Shown here: positions 1 to 7,576 of the stretch, one piece after another | How positions within the stretch are numbered: position 1 is the first letter of the stretch | Layout: each line of letters opens with the position of its first letter | Assembly: GCA_045541875.1 (NCBI GenBank) | Contig: JAZQJX010000002.1 | Coordinates: 1 to 25,191, forward strand | DNA length: 25,191 nt | Reading direction: 5' to 3' | DNA from: RGIG1828 sp045541875 | GTDB taxonomy: Bacteria > Bacillota > Clostridia > UMGS1810 | Made by a program: the position numbers and the translations under genes | Notes under the pieces: model-generated | Seen by the model: the letters and a program-made list of their open reading frames with translations, nothing else | The model's database searches: none | What the model was told of the DNA's origin: nothing

Positions 1-2068
1 AAAGCCCTCATATCAGCCTACAGCATCAGAGGGTATTACAGATGTTACATTTGCTGCATACTCACCGAGCACAGGAAGTTTTATAATAAAGAATGCAAAG
101 GTAACCTATGAAGCACCCCCGATGACAGGCTATGGCACATATTTTAGCGGGCTTCCTTCTTCCGGATATGAAAAAGAAGAAAACGGAGTAAACTTTAAAA
201 CAAGAATTGACACAGAAGGTTGCGGCACTATTGTAAACAATAATGGAAAAATCGAAATGACCACATATACCCCCACAGCGTGGAGAGCTATTGATGCCAT
301 CCTTTCCTATGGCGTGAATAATAGTATGGAAGGAACAGTAGAATACGGATTTGTAATAGAAGCTGAAAGTTCTGTTCCGAATGTATATGTAAAATATTAT
401 ACCGGTGGTCAGGAAACAGAAGCAAAAGAAATAACATCGTTTGTTATACCTTCGTCACAAAATAATATAAATTTTGTGTATAATCCCGCCAAGGGAAGTT
501 GGAGCACTTATATAAATGATGCACCTGTAGCAAGCGGAACAGTTGATAAATCTGTTGGATTAGACAGTGTGTTTATAAGAATAATGAGTCCAAACGGTGA
601 AGCACAGACCATAACATTGATTGATGCATCTTTAAAGAGAATTGAACCTGAAATTGAAGGTGTGACAACCTATTTTAAGGATCTTCCTCTCACAGGTCTT
701 ACAAAAAGTTCAAACGGTGCAAACTTCTCTGTTACCGTTGACTCAGAAGGAACTGCACAAAATGATGACGGCATAATTACGATGAACACTTCGGGCAGAT
801 ACAAAGCAATAACAACTGCTCTTGAATTCAAATCCGGAAGTGCATTCAATGGTGTTTTCACATACACCTTCAATGTTAAGACTTCATCTCCGGTTCCTGA
901 GTTTTACGTAAAATACTATTCAGATGATTATGAAGAAATGGGATCATTTGTATCAGTTCCTGCAAACAGTGACAGTGTGATAGATTTTGTATATGACACA
1001 GTTTCCGGTGATTGGAAAATTCTTTTGAACGGAGAAAGCGTGACAGAGGATTATGTTGATCCCGAAATCGGAATTGATAAGGTCTTACTCATTTGTATGA
1101 GCGGAACCGGAAACGGAGAATCTGCCCAACTCACAAATGCAAAAATAGTATTTACAGAGCCGCCAATGACAGGCTATGGCACATATCTTAGCGGTATTCC
1201 GGCAAACGGACTGGAAAAGCAGGAAAACGGCGCAAAATTCTATGTGGCATATGAAAATCTTGGAAATGCTGAAAATAATGGAGAAGCTATTGAAATGACC
1301 ACAGCCGGAGGCTGGGGAAAAGCGGTACTTCCTACTCTTGAATTTGAAGCAGATGATACTTTAAATGGTATTGTAACATATGAATTTACATTCTATTCAG
1401 AAACCAAACTTCCTCAGGCACTTTATATTCGTCTTAATGATAACACAAACGACTATAATCTTGGTGTGGTTTCAGGCTCCGGTGACGGATACATCTCGAT
1501 ATTTGACGGCAGTTCAAATCCCACAGGACTTCACCACTCAATGGTTCTTGACGGAACAACATACACCTTTGGTATTGCATATAACACTGTAACAGGCGAC
1601 TTTGCCGTAACCTATGCAGGCCATGCTGCTACAAATTCCGTATGCAACACCACAATTGAGGGAAGCACCCGCAAAAAAATCGATCCTCAGATCGGACTTT
1701 CAAAGGTTGCCCTGGCAGTATTTTCAGGTTCGTCCGACAGTGTTAACTATCTCACAGATGTCAAGGTTGAATATTATCCATTTGACAATATGGGAGACAT
1801 ACAGATCACAAAGGACAATCAGACAAAAGAGGCAACAGCTTCTGTTAACATTACCAAGGCTCCCTATTTCAGTTCAATACCATCTGAATATATATATGCA
1901 ATTGCTGCATATAAGGGGAATAAACTTACCGGAGTCAGCTATACTAATGCAGACATTATAAACGGTGAAAAAGAGTATTCCGTAAAGCTTGATATTGACG
2001 GAGTGGATTATGACACTCTAAAAGCATTTCTTTGGAAAACTAACCTTTCACCTGTAGCTGTAAAATAG
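1..2068 (+). CDS. Secreted multi-module binding protein, 5' end missing (partial)
   Basis: The reading frame is open from base 2 to a TAG at 2066-2068, giving 688 in-window codons with no start, so the N-terminus and any signal peptide lie outside the window. The ATG at 122 is internal: it sits in the conserved module-junction motif MTGYGTYF. Modules in order are the end of a B-type module (1-121), two A-type modules (122-658 and about 659-1165), a longer C-type module (1166 to about 1788), and a C-terminal tail ending in a KAFLW motif. The modules alternate beta strands with an NGE/DG hairpin and end in a strand like NAKVTYE, as in LamG/concanavalin-like folds. No catalytic motif is seen. 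The protein is paralogous to the next gene. A role in carbohydrate binding or surface architecture is inference. Confidence 0.85.
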   Translation, partial: KPSYQPTASEGITDVTFAAYSPSTGSFIIKNAKVTYEAPPMTGYGTYFSGLPSSGYEKEENGVNFKTRIDTEGCGTIVNNNGKIEMTTYTPTAWRAIDAILSYGVNNSMEGTVEYGFVIEAESSVPNVYVKYYTGGQETEAKEITSFVIPSSQNNINFVYNPAKGSWSTYINDAPVASGTVDKSVGLDSVFIRIMSPNGEAQTITLIDASLKRIEPEIEGVTTYFKDLPLTGLTKSSNGANFSVTVDSEGTAQNDDGIITMNTSGRYKAITTALEFKSGSAFNGVFTYTFNVKTSSPVPEFYVKYYSDDYEEMGSFVSVPANSDSVIDFVYDTVSGDWKILLNGESVTEDYVDPEIGIDKVLLICMSGTGNGESAQLTNAKIVFTEPPMTGYGTYLSGIPANGLEKQENGAKFYVAYENLGNAENNGEAIEMTTAGGWGKAVLPTLEFEADDTLNGIVTYEFTFYSETKLPQALYIRLNDNTNDYNLGVVSGSGDGYISIFDGSSNPTGLHHSMVLDGTTYTFGIAYNTVTGDFAVTYAGHAATNSVCNTTIEGSTRKKIDPQIGLSKVALAVFSGSSDSVNYLTDVKVEYYPFDNMGDIQITKDNQTKEATASVNITKAPYFSSIPSEYIYAIAAYKGNKLTGVSYTNADIINGEKEYSVKLDIDGVDYDTLKAFLWKTNLSPVAVK

Positions 2069-2079
2069 AGATTAGTATA

Positions 2080-2116
2080 TTTCATCCGCAGTCAAAATGA
2101 CAGACTGCGGATGAAA
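2080..2116 (+). terminator. Perfect 14-bp hairpin downstream of the first gene
   Basis: Bases 2080-2093 (TTTCATCCGCAGTC) are the exact reverse complement of 2103-2116, with a 9-base loop. The hairpin starts 12 bases after the stop codon. The stem is long enough for a terminator, but the 3' side lacks a convincing T-run, so it may instead be an mRNA 3'-end stabiliser. Confidence 0.5.
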
Positions 2117-2170
2117 ATATCCTTAGCAGGATATTAAATGGGGCGGATATGCCCCAAAAAAATTCTCGCT

Positions 2171-2188
2171 TTCCGAAACGTTTCGGAA
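2171..2188. promoter_or_regulatory. 18-bp perfect palindrome, LacI-family-type operator
   Basis: TTCCGAAACGTTTCGGAA is fully self-complementary with a central CG, the typical architecture of LacI/GalR-family operators. Its inner 12 bp, CGAAACGTTTCG, is identical to the core of the palindrome at 7505-7518 in front of the large operon. It lies 71 bases upstream of the likely ATG at 2260. If the weak promoter at 2200-2230 is real, the palindrome is centred near -57, a position more usual for an activator than for a start-site repressor. No regulator gene is present in the window. Confidence 0.65.
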
Positions 2189-2199
2189 AATATAAATCA

Positions 2200-2230
2200 T
2201 TGATTTTGGCAGTGTTTTAACTGTTAAAAT
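2200..2230 (+). promoter_or_regulatory. Weak sigma-A promoter candidate for the second modular protein
   Basis: TTGATT (2200-2205) and TAAAAT (2225-2230) are separated by 19 bases, longer than the preferred 17. The -10 region overlaps a small inverted repeat, TTTTAA-CTG-TTAAAA (2215-2229). It is the best candidate between the operator-like palindrome and the gene, but it is not strong. Confidence 0.3.
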
Positions 2231-2247
2231 ACATAAAAGTATTAAGA

Positions 2248-2253
2248 AAGGTG
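2248..2253 (+). promoter_or_regulatory. Ribosome binding site that sets the start at 2260
   Basis: AAGGTG lies six bases upstream of ATG 2260. The in-frame GTG at 2251 is part of this site and has no binding site at a proper distance of its own, so ATG 2260 is preferred. Confidence 0.65.
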
Positions 2254-2259
2254 ATAAGA

Positions 2260-4782
2260 ATGAGAAAAGTTTTATCTTTGATGTTGGCGCTTATATTAGT
2301 GCTGACAAGCTGCATGACAATGACATTTTTAGTTGTGTCTGCAGATGACGTGACCTACGGTGTGTTGTTTAACGGTCTTCCAAGTGAAGGCACAACAAAA
2401 ACCGAAAACGGTGTAAATTTTGAAGCAAAAGTTGACACCGCAGGTTATGGCTCAATTGAGAACAACACTGGGATAATCACAATGACAACTGCCGGTACAT
2501 ATAAGGCACTTGACACTAAACTCACATACGGCGTTAATAACACAGCTGAGGGAAAGGTTAAATATTCATTTTATGTTGCAACCTTTGCCTCGGTTCCAAG
2601 TTTGTATGTGAAATTCTACACTGGCGGAACAGATACAATGTGTGCCAACTTCAGTCTTGCGGCAAATTCAAGCAATACTATTGTTTTTGAATACGATCCC
2701 GCATCAGGAAGTTACGTTATGACTATTAACGGAGAAACCAAAGGAAGCGGAACAGTTGATCCTTCAAAAGGTATTGACTCTGTATATTTCAGAGCAATGA
2801 GCTCAACGGGAAACGGTGAAACTGTGCAGCTTACAAATGCGAAGGTCGAGCATATCGCACCTCCCATGACAGGCTACGGCACATACTTTGAAGGTCTTCC
2901 CAAAGATGGTGAAACCACTGCTGAGAAAAACGGAGTTAAGATTACAAGCCCTGTTGCAGCGGCAGACGGCAAAATCACACTCACTCCACCCACACCTTCA
3001 AACAGACTTGATACCAAAATAGCGTTTGCTGCCAACAATACAACATTGGAAGGAATTGTTACATATACTTTTGACGTAACAACAGGCTCAGCAAGTCCCG
3101 AGCTTATGTTTGGAATAAACAATCTTGACCTTAACGGACACAGAGCATTCTTTGAACAAAATGCAACAGCAAACACAAACTATGTGATAGAATTCAAATA
3201 TAACACACAGACTGCAGAGTATAGCCTCAAGATGAATGGCGTTGACAAAACACCTTCATCACTGTATAAACCCACTGCATCAGAGGGTATTACAGATGTT
3301 ACTCTGGCAGCATATAAGGGTAGTGCATCAACAGTTGTGATAAATAAAATCAAAGTAGTATATGATCCCATGCCAATGACAGGCTACGGCACATACTTTG
3401 AAGGTCTTCCCGAAGATGGAAGAACTGCCGCTGAGAAAAATGGAGTTCAATTCACAAGCCCTGTTGCAGTGGCAAATGACACAATCACATTAAACCCCGT
3501 AAGTAACAGAATTGGCGTAACTCTTGCATTCCCGGCAAACAATACGCTTAATGGAACTGTAACCTATTCAGTTGAATTTACAACAGGAAATCCAGCATCT
3601 CAGCTTATGGTAGGTTTTAACAATCTTGAAGCTTCCGGCCATCGCCTGGTAGTTGATTCAAATCTTGCGGTAAATACTGACTATAAGGTTGATTTTGTAT
3701 ACAACACAGCTACTGCAGAATATAAGATACTCTTAAACGGCGCTGAGAAATCAAAGCCCACATATCAGCCTACAGCAGCAGAGGGTATCACAGATGTTAC
3801 ATTTGCTGCATACTCACCAAGCACAGGAAGTTTTATAATAAAGAATGCAAAGGTAACCTATGAAGCACCCCCGATGACAGGCTATGGCACATATCTTGAA
3901 GGAGTTCCTGAAAGTGGTGTTACCAAAACTCAAAATGGTGCATCTTTGACAATTCAGTATGACGGAGGAAAAGAGGCTGTAAATAACGGAAATGGAATAG
4001 AAATAACAACAAACGGCGGCTGGTCAGGCGGCGCAGTTATTCCTACATTGAACTTTGCTGCAACAAATGAACTTGAAGGCATTGTAACATATGAATTTAC
4101 CGTTTTAGCATCGGGAACACTTCCTCAGGCAATGTATCTCAGACCCAACAACGATAAAACCAACTATAATTTCCCTGTTGTTTCCGGAAGCGGCGATGGA
4201 TATATCAACGTTTTTGACGGTTACACAAAGCCCGAAGAACTTGAACATAATATGGTTTTAGGAAATGAGTATACACTTGGTATTGCATATAATACAAACA
4301 CAGGCGATGTAGCGGTTATGTATAACGGATATATTTCACCAAGACCTGATTACAATTCTTCTCTGGAAGGAAGCAGTCTTTCTAAGCTCAACACTGAAAC
4401 CGGTCTTTCAAATGTTTGTCTTGCAATTTTTGCAGGCAGTGCAGACAGCGTAATATATCTCAAGGATGTTAAAATTACATATTCTCCGCTTGACAGTGCG
4501 GAGGATATTGATGTAAAATATGATTCAGAAACCAAAAAAGCAAATGCAACAGTTTCTGTAACAAAAGCATCTTATTTCTCTTCTCTTGACAAGAGTGCAA
4601 CCTTATACGTTGCAGCGTATTGCAGAGACGAACTTGTTGCATTGGGTGTTCAGCCTGTAAACTTTACAGATGGCGAATCGGAATATGGAGCAAGTGTAGA
4701 TCTTACAAATATTACATATGACAAACTTGATGCTTTCCTTTGGAGAGACAATGATTTGTATCCCATATCATCGGCAAAATAA
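2260..4782 (+). CDS. Secreted modular protein with four GYGTYF/GLP modules, non-catalytic
   Basis: This 840-residue protein has a signal peptide at about residues 1-28 (MRKVLSLMLALILVLTSC..., probable cleavage after VVSA). It then has an A-type module (about 30-200), two B-type modules (203-372 and 373-538), a longer C-type module (539 to about 745), and a tail of about 95 residues ending near AFLWRDN. Each module opens with a GTYFxGLP-like strand and an NGV motif and closes with a strand such as NAKVTYE, resembling LamG/concanavalin-like sandwiches. It has no recognisable catalytic residues, SLH domain or sortase motif. LTSC at residues 15-18 fits a lipobox, but the hydrophobic stretch continues beyond it, so ordinary signal peptidase I cleavage seems likelier. 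It is a paralogue of the upstream protein, and 142 bases are nearly identical between the two genes. Binding of a polysaccharide is inferred, not shown. Confidence 0.85.
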   Translation: MRKVLSLMLALILVLTSCMTMTFLVVSADDVTYGVLFNGLPSEGTTKTENGVNFEAKVDTAGYGSIENNTGIITMTTAGTYKALDTKLTYGVNNTAEGKVKYSFYVATFASVPSLYVKFYTGGTDTMCANFSLAANSSNTIVFEYDPASGSYVMTINGETKGSGTVDPSKGIDSVYFRAMSSTGNGETVQLTNAKVEHIAPPMTGYGTYFEGLPKDGETTAEKNGVKITSPVAAADGKITLTPPTPSNRLDTKIAFAANNTTLEGIVTYTFDVTTGSASPELMFGINNLDLNGHRAFFEQNATANTNYVIEFKYNTQTAEYSLKMNGVDKTPSSLYKPTASEGITDVTLAAYKGSASTVVINKIKVVYDPMPMTGYGTYFEGLPEDGRTAAEKNGVQFTSPVAVANDTITLNPVSNRIGVTLAFPANNTLNGTVTYSVEFTTGNPASQLMVGFNNLEASGHRLVVDSNLAVNTDYKVDFVYNTATAEYKILLNGAEKSKPTYQPTAAEGITDVTFAAYSPSTGSFIIKNAKVTYEAPPMTGYGTYLEGVPESGVTKTQNGASLTIQYDGGKEAVNNGNGIEITTNGGWSGGAVIPTLNFAATNELEGIVTYEFTVLASGTLPQAMYLRPNNDKTNYNFPVVSGSGDGYINVFDGYTKPEELEHNMVLGNEYTLGIAYNTNTGDVAVMYNGYISPRPDYNSSLEGSSLSKLNTETGLSNVCLAIFAGSADSVIYLKDVKITYSPLDSAEDIDVKYDSETKKANATVSVTKASYFSSLDKSATLYVAAYCRDELVALGVQPVNFTDGESEYGASVDLTNITYDKLDAFLWRDNDLYPISSAK
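2866..3873 (+). repeat. Tandem duplication of the B-type module within the gene
   Basis: Two consecutive B modules (2866-3375 and 3376-3873) start with nearly the same sequence, encoding MTGYGTYFEGLP and then AEKNGV. They also share SPVA and EGITDVT motifs. DNA similarity is highest at the module start and in the ACAGCAGCAGAGGGTAT-like segment near the end, consistent with duplication by recombination at conserved junctions. By eye, protein identity is about half. Confidence 0.75.
3753..3894 (+). repeat. 142-bp near-identical copy of the window's first 142 bases
   Basis: Bases 3753-3894 match bases 1-142 with four substitutions and no gaps (138 of 142). The match ends sharply just after the shared module-junction sequence encoding MTGYGTY. 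The flanking modules of the two genes are far less alike, so this is a recent duplication or gene-conversion tract. Its left boundary lies outside the window. Confidence 0.9.
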
Positions 4783-4819
4783 GTAAATTAATTAACGAAA
4801 AACGATATTAATATGCACT

Positions 4820-4865
4820 ATGCCGGCAATCGGAATTGTAAAAATTACCGGTTGCCGGCATTTTA
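4820..4865 (+). terminator. Rho-independent terminator after the second modular protein gene
   Basis: A 14-bp stem, bases 4820-4833 against 4848-4861 with one G-U pair, encloses a 14-base loop and is followed by TTTT. It sits 38 bases past the stop codon and isolates this gene from the GH2 gene. Confidence 0.8.
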
Positions 4866-4873
4866 GTAAGTAG

Positions 4874-4892
4874 AGCTATCCGACGGATAGCT
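4874..4892. promoter_or_regulatory. 19-bp inverted repeat in the GH2 leader
   Basis: AGCTATCCGACGGATAGCT has two exact 9-bp arms around a single central A. It lies 55 bases before the GH2 start codon and has no T-run. It could be an operator with an odd centre or a short leader hairpin. It does not resemble the CGAAACGTTTCG palindromes. No clear -35/-10 pair is visible near it. Confidence 0.4.
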
Positions 4893-4947
4893 ATCTGGTG
4901 GCTGACAAAACAGCAAAAACGGGTTCGGATTTAAGCGAGGGAACAGT

Positions 4948-7425
4948 ATGAAAACAGTTTTATTAAACGGAATATGGAAAATATCAGGAAGTGATGAATA
5001 CGGAAATCCTCTGGAATTTGACGGTATGGTGCCCGGCACAGTTCATACAGATATGATAAAGCTTGGTATGATTAAAGATCCTATGGTGAGCACCAATAGT
5101 GAGGAGTGCCAATGGATCGAAAATGTATCATGGACTTACGAAAAATCCTTTGTATATGACCCCCGGGGCGGAGAATGTATATTAAATTTTGATATGCTCG
5201 ACGTATATTGCGATGTGTTTTTAAACGAGAAAAAACTTGGGTTTTGTGATAATATGTTCATCAATCATTCCTTTGACGTATCAGATATTATCAGAAAAGG
5301 TGAGAATAAGATTAAAGTAAAGTTTTATCCTCCGGCCCCCTTTGTTTCGCATTTGCCCAAAAGAAACTGTGCCTTCACTTCAGAAAGGCTTTACACCAGA
5401 AGAATTCAATGTACATATCTTTGGGACTGGGTTGACAGATTTGTTACGATGGGAATATGCGGAGATGTTACGCTGAAAATTCCTGCCGAAACTGAAATTG
5501 AGAATGTTTTTGTAAGAACAACAAACATCGATTCCAATGGTGCTCAGATTCTGGTCAGCGCAAAGTTTTCCAAAGTTGGCATAAGCACTTTTGCATCAAT
5601 AGAGCTCCTTGATCCTGATGGCAGACTCATATTTTCTGATCGGCGTTTGGTTGTTGAGAAGAATATGACGCTGAGCATTGACATAGAAAATCCAAAGTTG
5701 TGGAATCCTTCGGGATATGGTGAACAGAATCTTTACAATGTTGTTTTTGTTGTCAGAAACAGCAGTGATGAAATAGTCTCTGAAAAGAATTTCAGATATG
5801 GACTGAGAGATGTAAAAATACTTCAGTTGCCCGACAAAGAGGGTTCTGAAAATTACAGCCGATGTCTTGAGATTCAAAAGTCGCCTCTCCTTTTTCCGGA
5901 CAATGATAAAAACACAAGCTTTTCAGGATTTACCATCATCGTAAACGGCAATCCCATAATGTGTAAGGGTGCCAACTTTGTTCCGTCAGAGCCTTTTGTC
6001 AGCAGTGAAACGGATGAAAAAATAACTCAGATACTTATTCTTGCCAAGGAAGCAGGAATGAATTTTGTGAGAGTTTGGGGCGGTGGAGTTTTTGAAAAGG
6101 ACCATTTTTACTCAGAATGTGACAGACTCGGTCTTATGGTGAGTCAGGATTTTTTGATGGCTTGCGGAACCTATCCTCAGGAAGATGAGGATTTTTGCAG
6201 ACAGCTTGCAAAGGAAGCTGAATTTGCAACCGTAAAATTACGCAATCATCCGTGTCTTATCTGGTGGTCCGGAGACAATGAAAATGCAATAATGGCAGAT
6301 GACAGCCAGGAAAACTACAACGGAAGAAAAATAACAAGAGAAATTATAGAGCCAATTGTAAGAAAAAATGATCCGGACAGATACTATTTTCCGTCAAGTC
6401 CCTATGGCGGAACTCCATATGCTTCAGCCACTGTGGGAACTGCTCATAACACCTGGCTTCTCGGAGATATATTTGGTGCTATGATTCACTCGAATCTTGA
6501 GGATTATCAGAAGGTTCTCGCAGGAAATCTCACCCGGTTTTCTGCTGAAGAACCGGTTTTCGGAGCCGTATCTGAAAGCAGTATGCTTCGCTTTATGACA
6601 AAGGAAGAATTTGAGGACAAAGAAGAAAAAGTATGGCGTTTTCACACTAAAAATAATCCTTCCCTTAAGGAGTTTGAAATATATGATTGCCTGAGAGCCG
6701 GTGCAGAGAAATTATTTGGAAAATTCAAAGATAATTATGATATGCTGTACAAAATGCAGTATCTCCAATATGACTGGATAAGGCTCACTCTTGAATTAAA
6801 CCGTAGGAGCAAGTGGTTTTCGTCGGGCATACTCTATTGGATGCTCAATGATTGTTGGCCTGCTCTCGGATGGTCTGTAATTGATTATTATACTAAACCC
6901 AAGGCGGCATGGTATGCTTTTAAACGCAGTGCAAAAGGTGTCATTTCATCATTTGAAAGAGAAGAGCAATTACTAAAGATACATGTTTGCAATGATACTT
7001 TATTTGATGAATCTGTAAATTTGAAAGTATATGAAATTGAAGAGGGAAGGACAAAATCTCTTTTTGAAGGGCCATTTGAATCAAAAGCAAACACATCCGC
7101 TGTTGCTGCACAGTTTAAAGCAGATGTTTGTTGCCCTGAAAAGGTGTATGTATGCGACCTTGAAAGCAGAAATTTTTCTGACAGAGCAATCTGGTTTTCC
7201 AAAAGGCCGGTAGACATTTGCGGTGGTGGCGGAAGGGTTGAGATAATAAAAGATGGCGGAGAATTTATAATTCTAAGGTCAACGGGATTTGTGCACTGCG
7301 TAATTCTTGATCTTCCTGACGGAGTTTTCGGAGAAAACTATTTTTGTATGTTGGAAGGCGAGGAAAAGACAGTAAGGCTCAGAAATCGTAAACAGGGAGA
7401 AAGAATTAAAATCAGCACCCTGTAG
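4948..7425 (+). CDS. Glycoside hydrolase family 2, beta-mannosidase type, cytoplasmic
   Basis: This 825-residue protein, normal length for a GH2 beta-mannosidase, would release terminal beta-linked mannose (or a related sugar) from oligosaccharides. The N-terminal half has the GH2 sugar-binding jelly-roll (about 1-180) and an Ig-like domain (about 181-290). The TIM barrel follows, with the family hallmark RVWGGG (375-380) and then DFLMACGTYP (401-410). HPCLIWWSGDNE holds the expected acid/base Glu445. YWMLNDCWPALGWS (about 630-643) is the usual aromatic loop. The expected nucleophile region reads AVSESS (540-545), so Glu543 is the candidate, although the family's usual SEFG motif is altered. 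No signal peptide is seen. GAGGGA at 4937-4942 supports the ATG. Specificity for mannose rather than another beta-sugar is not certain. Confidence 0.88.
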   Translation: MKTVLLNGIWKISGSDEYGNPLEFDGMVPGTVHTDMIKLGMIKDPMVSTNSEECQWIENVSWTYEKSFVYDPRGGECILNFDMLDVYCDVFLNEKKLGFCDNMFINHSFDVSDIIRKGENKIKVKFYPPAPFVSHLPKRNCAFTSERLYTRRIQCTYLWDWVDRFVTMGICGDVTLKIPAETEIENVFVRTTNIDSNGAQILVSAKFSKVGISTFASIELLDPDGRLIFSDRRLVVEKNMTLSIDIENPKLWNPSGYGEQNLYNVVFVVRNSSDEIVSEKNFRYGLRDVKILQLPDKEGSENYSRCLEIQKSPLLFPDNDKNTSFSGFTIIVNGNPIMCKGANFVPSEPFVSSETDEKITQILILAKEAGMNFVRVWGGGVFEKDHFYSECDRLGLMVSQDFLMACGTYPQEDEDFCRQLAKEAEFATVKLRNHPCLIWWSGDNENAIMADDSQENYNGRKITREIIEPIVRKNDPDRYYFPSSPYGGTPYASATVGTAHNTWLLGDIFGAMIHSNLEDYQKVLAGNLTRFSAEEPVFGAVSESSMLRFMTKEEFEDKEEKVWRFHTKNNPSLKEFEIYDCLRAGAEKLFGKFKDNYDMLYKMQYLQYDWIRLTLELNRRSKWFSSGILYWMLNDCWPALGWSVIDYYTKPKAAWYAFKRSAKGVISSFEREEQLLKIHVCNDTLFDESVNLKVYEIEEGRTKSLFEGPFESKANTSAVAAQFKADVCCPEKVYVCDLESRNFSDRAIWFSKRPVDICGGGGRVEIIKDGGEFIILRSTGFVHCVILDLPDGVFGENYFCMLEGEEKTVRLRNRKQGERIKISTL

Positions 7426-7463
7426 CAGGAAAGTTTTGGTGTGTGTAAATAGGTAAAAACATA

Positions 7464-7492
7464 TTGACAGACAACTGAAAATAATATATAAT
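7464..7492 (+). promoter_or_regulatory. Perfect consensus sigma-A promoter of the eight-gene operon
   Basis: TTGACA at 7464-7469 and TATAAT at 7487-7492 are separated by exactly 17 bases, matching the housekeeping consensus at every position. Transcription should start near 7499, about 78 bases before the first gene. The palindrome at 7505-7518 begins just after the predicted start, an ideal position for a repressor to shut down an otherwise very strong promoter. Confidence 0.9.
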
Positions 7493-7504
7493 CAAATTGT
7501 GATT

Positions 7505-7518
7505 GCGAAACGTTTCGC
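7505..7518. promoter_or_regulatory. 14-bp palindromic operator overlapping the operon's start region
   Basis: GCGAAACGTTTCGC is perfectly self-complementary with a central CG and shares CGAAACGTTTCG with the palindrome at 2171-2188. It spans roughly +7 to +20 relative to the predicted start. The form fits a LacI/GalR-family operator. The regulator is not encoded in this window. Confidence 0.75.
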
Positions 7519-7576
7519 GACAACATAAAGTCGAACGATTTAAAAGAGTATATTCAATATAGCGGAGGTAAGGACA

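Noticed and set aside
122..2068. ATG 122 as the true start of the first gene
   Set aside because: The frame stays open to the window edge, the upstream codons match the B module of the paralogue, there is no ribosome binding site, and the ATG lies in a repeated junction motif.
2140..2155. GGGGC-GGATAT-GCCCC hairpin followed by an A-run, considered as a terminator
   Set aside because: The stem is only five to six pairs, and the following run is A rather than T on the + strand. On the minus strand the T-run would precede the stem.
2302..2316. LTSC as a lipoprotein signal in the protein starting at 2260
   Set aside because: It fits a lipobox formally, but the hydrophobic segment continues about ten residues to a normal VVSA cleavage site, so lipoprotein status is not claimed.
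122..3894. Repeated MTGYGTY DNA segments as a CRISPR-like array
   Set aside because: The spacing is about 500 bases, the repeats are in frame inside genes, and they encode module boundaries.
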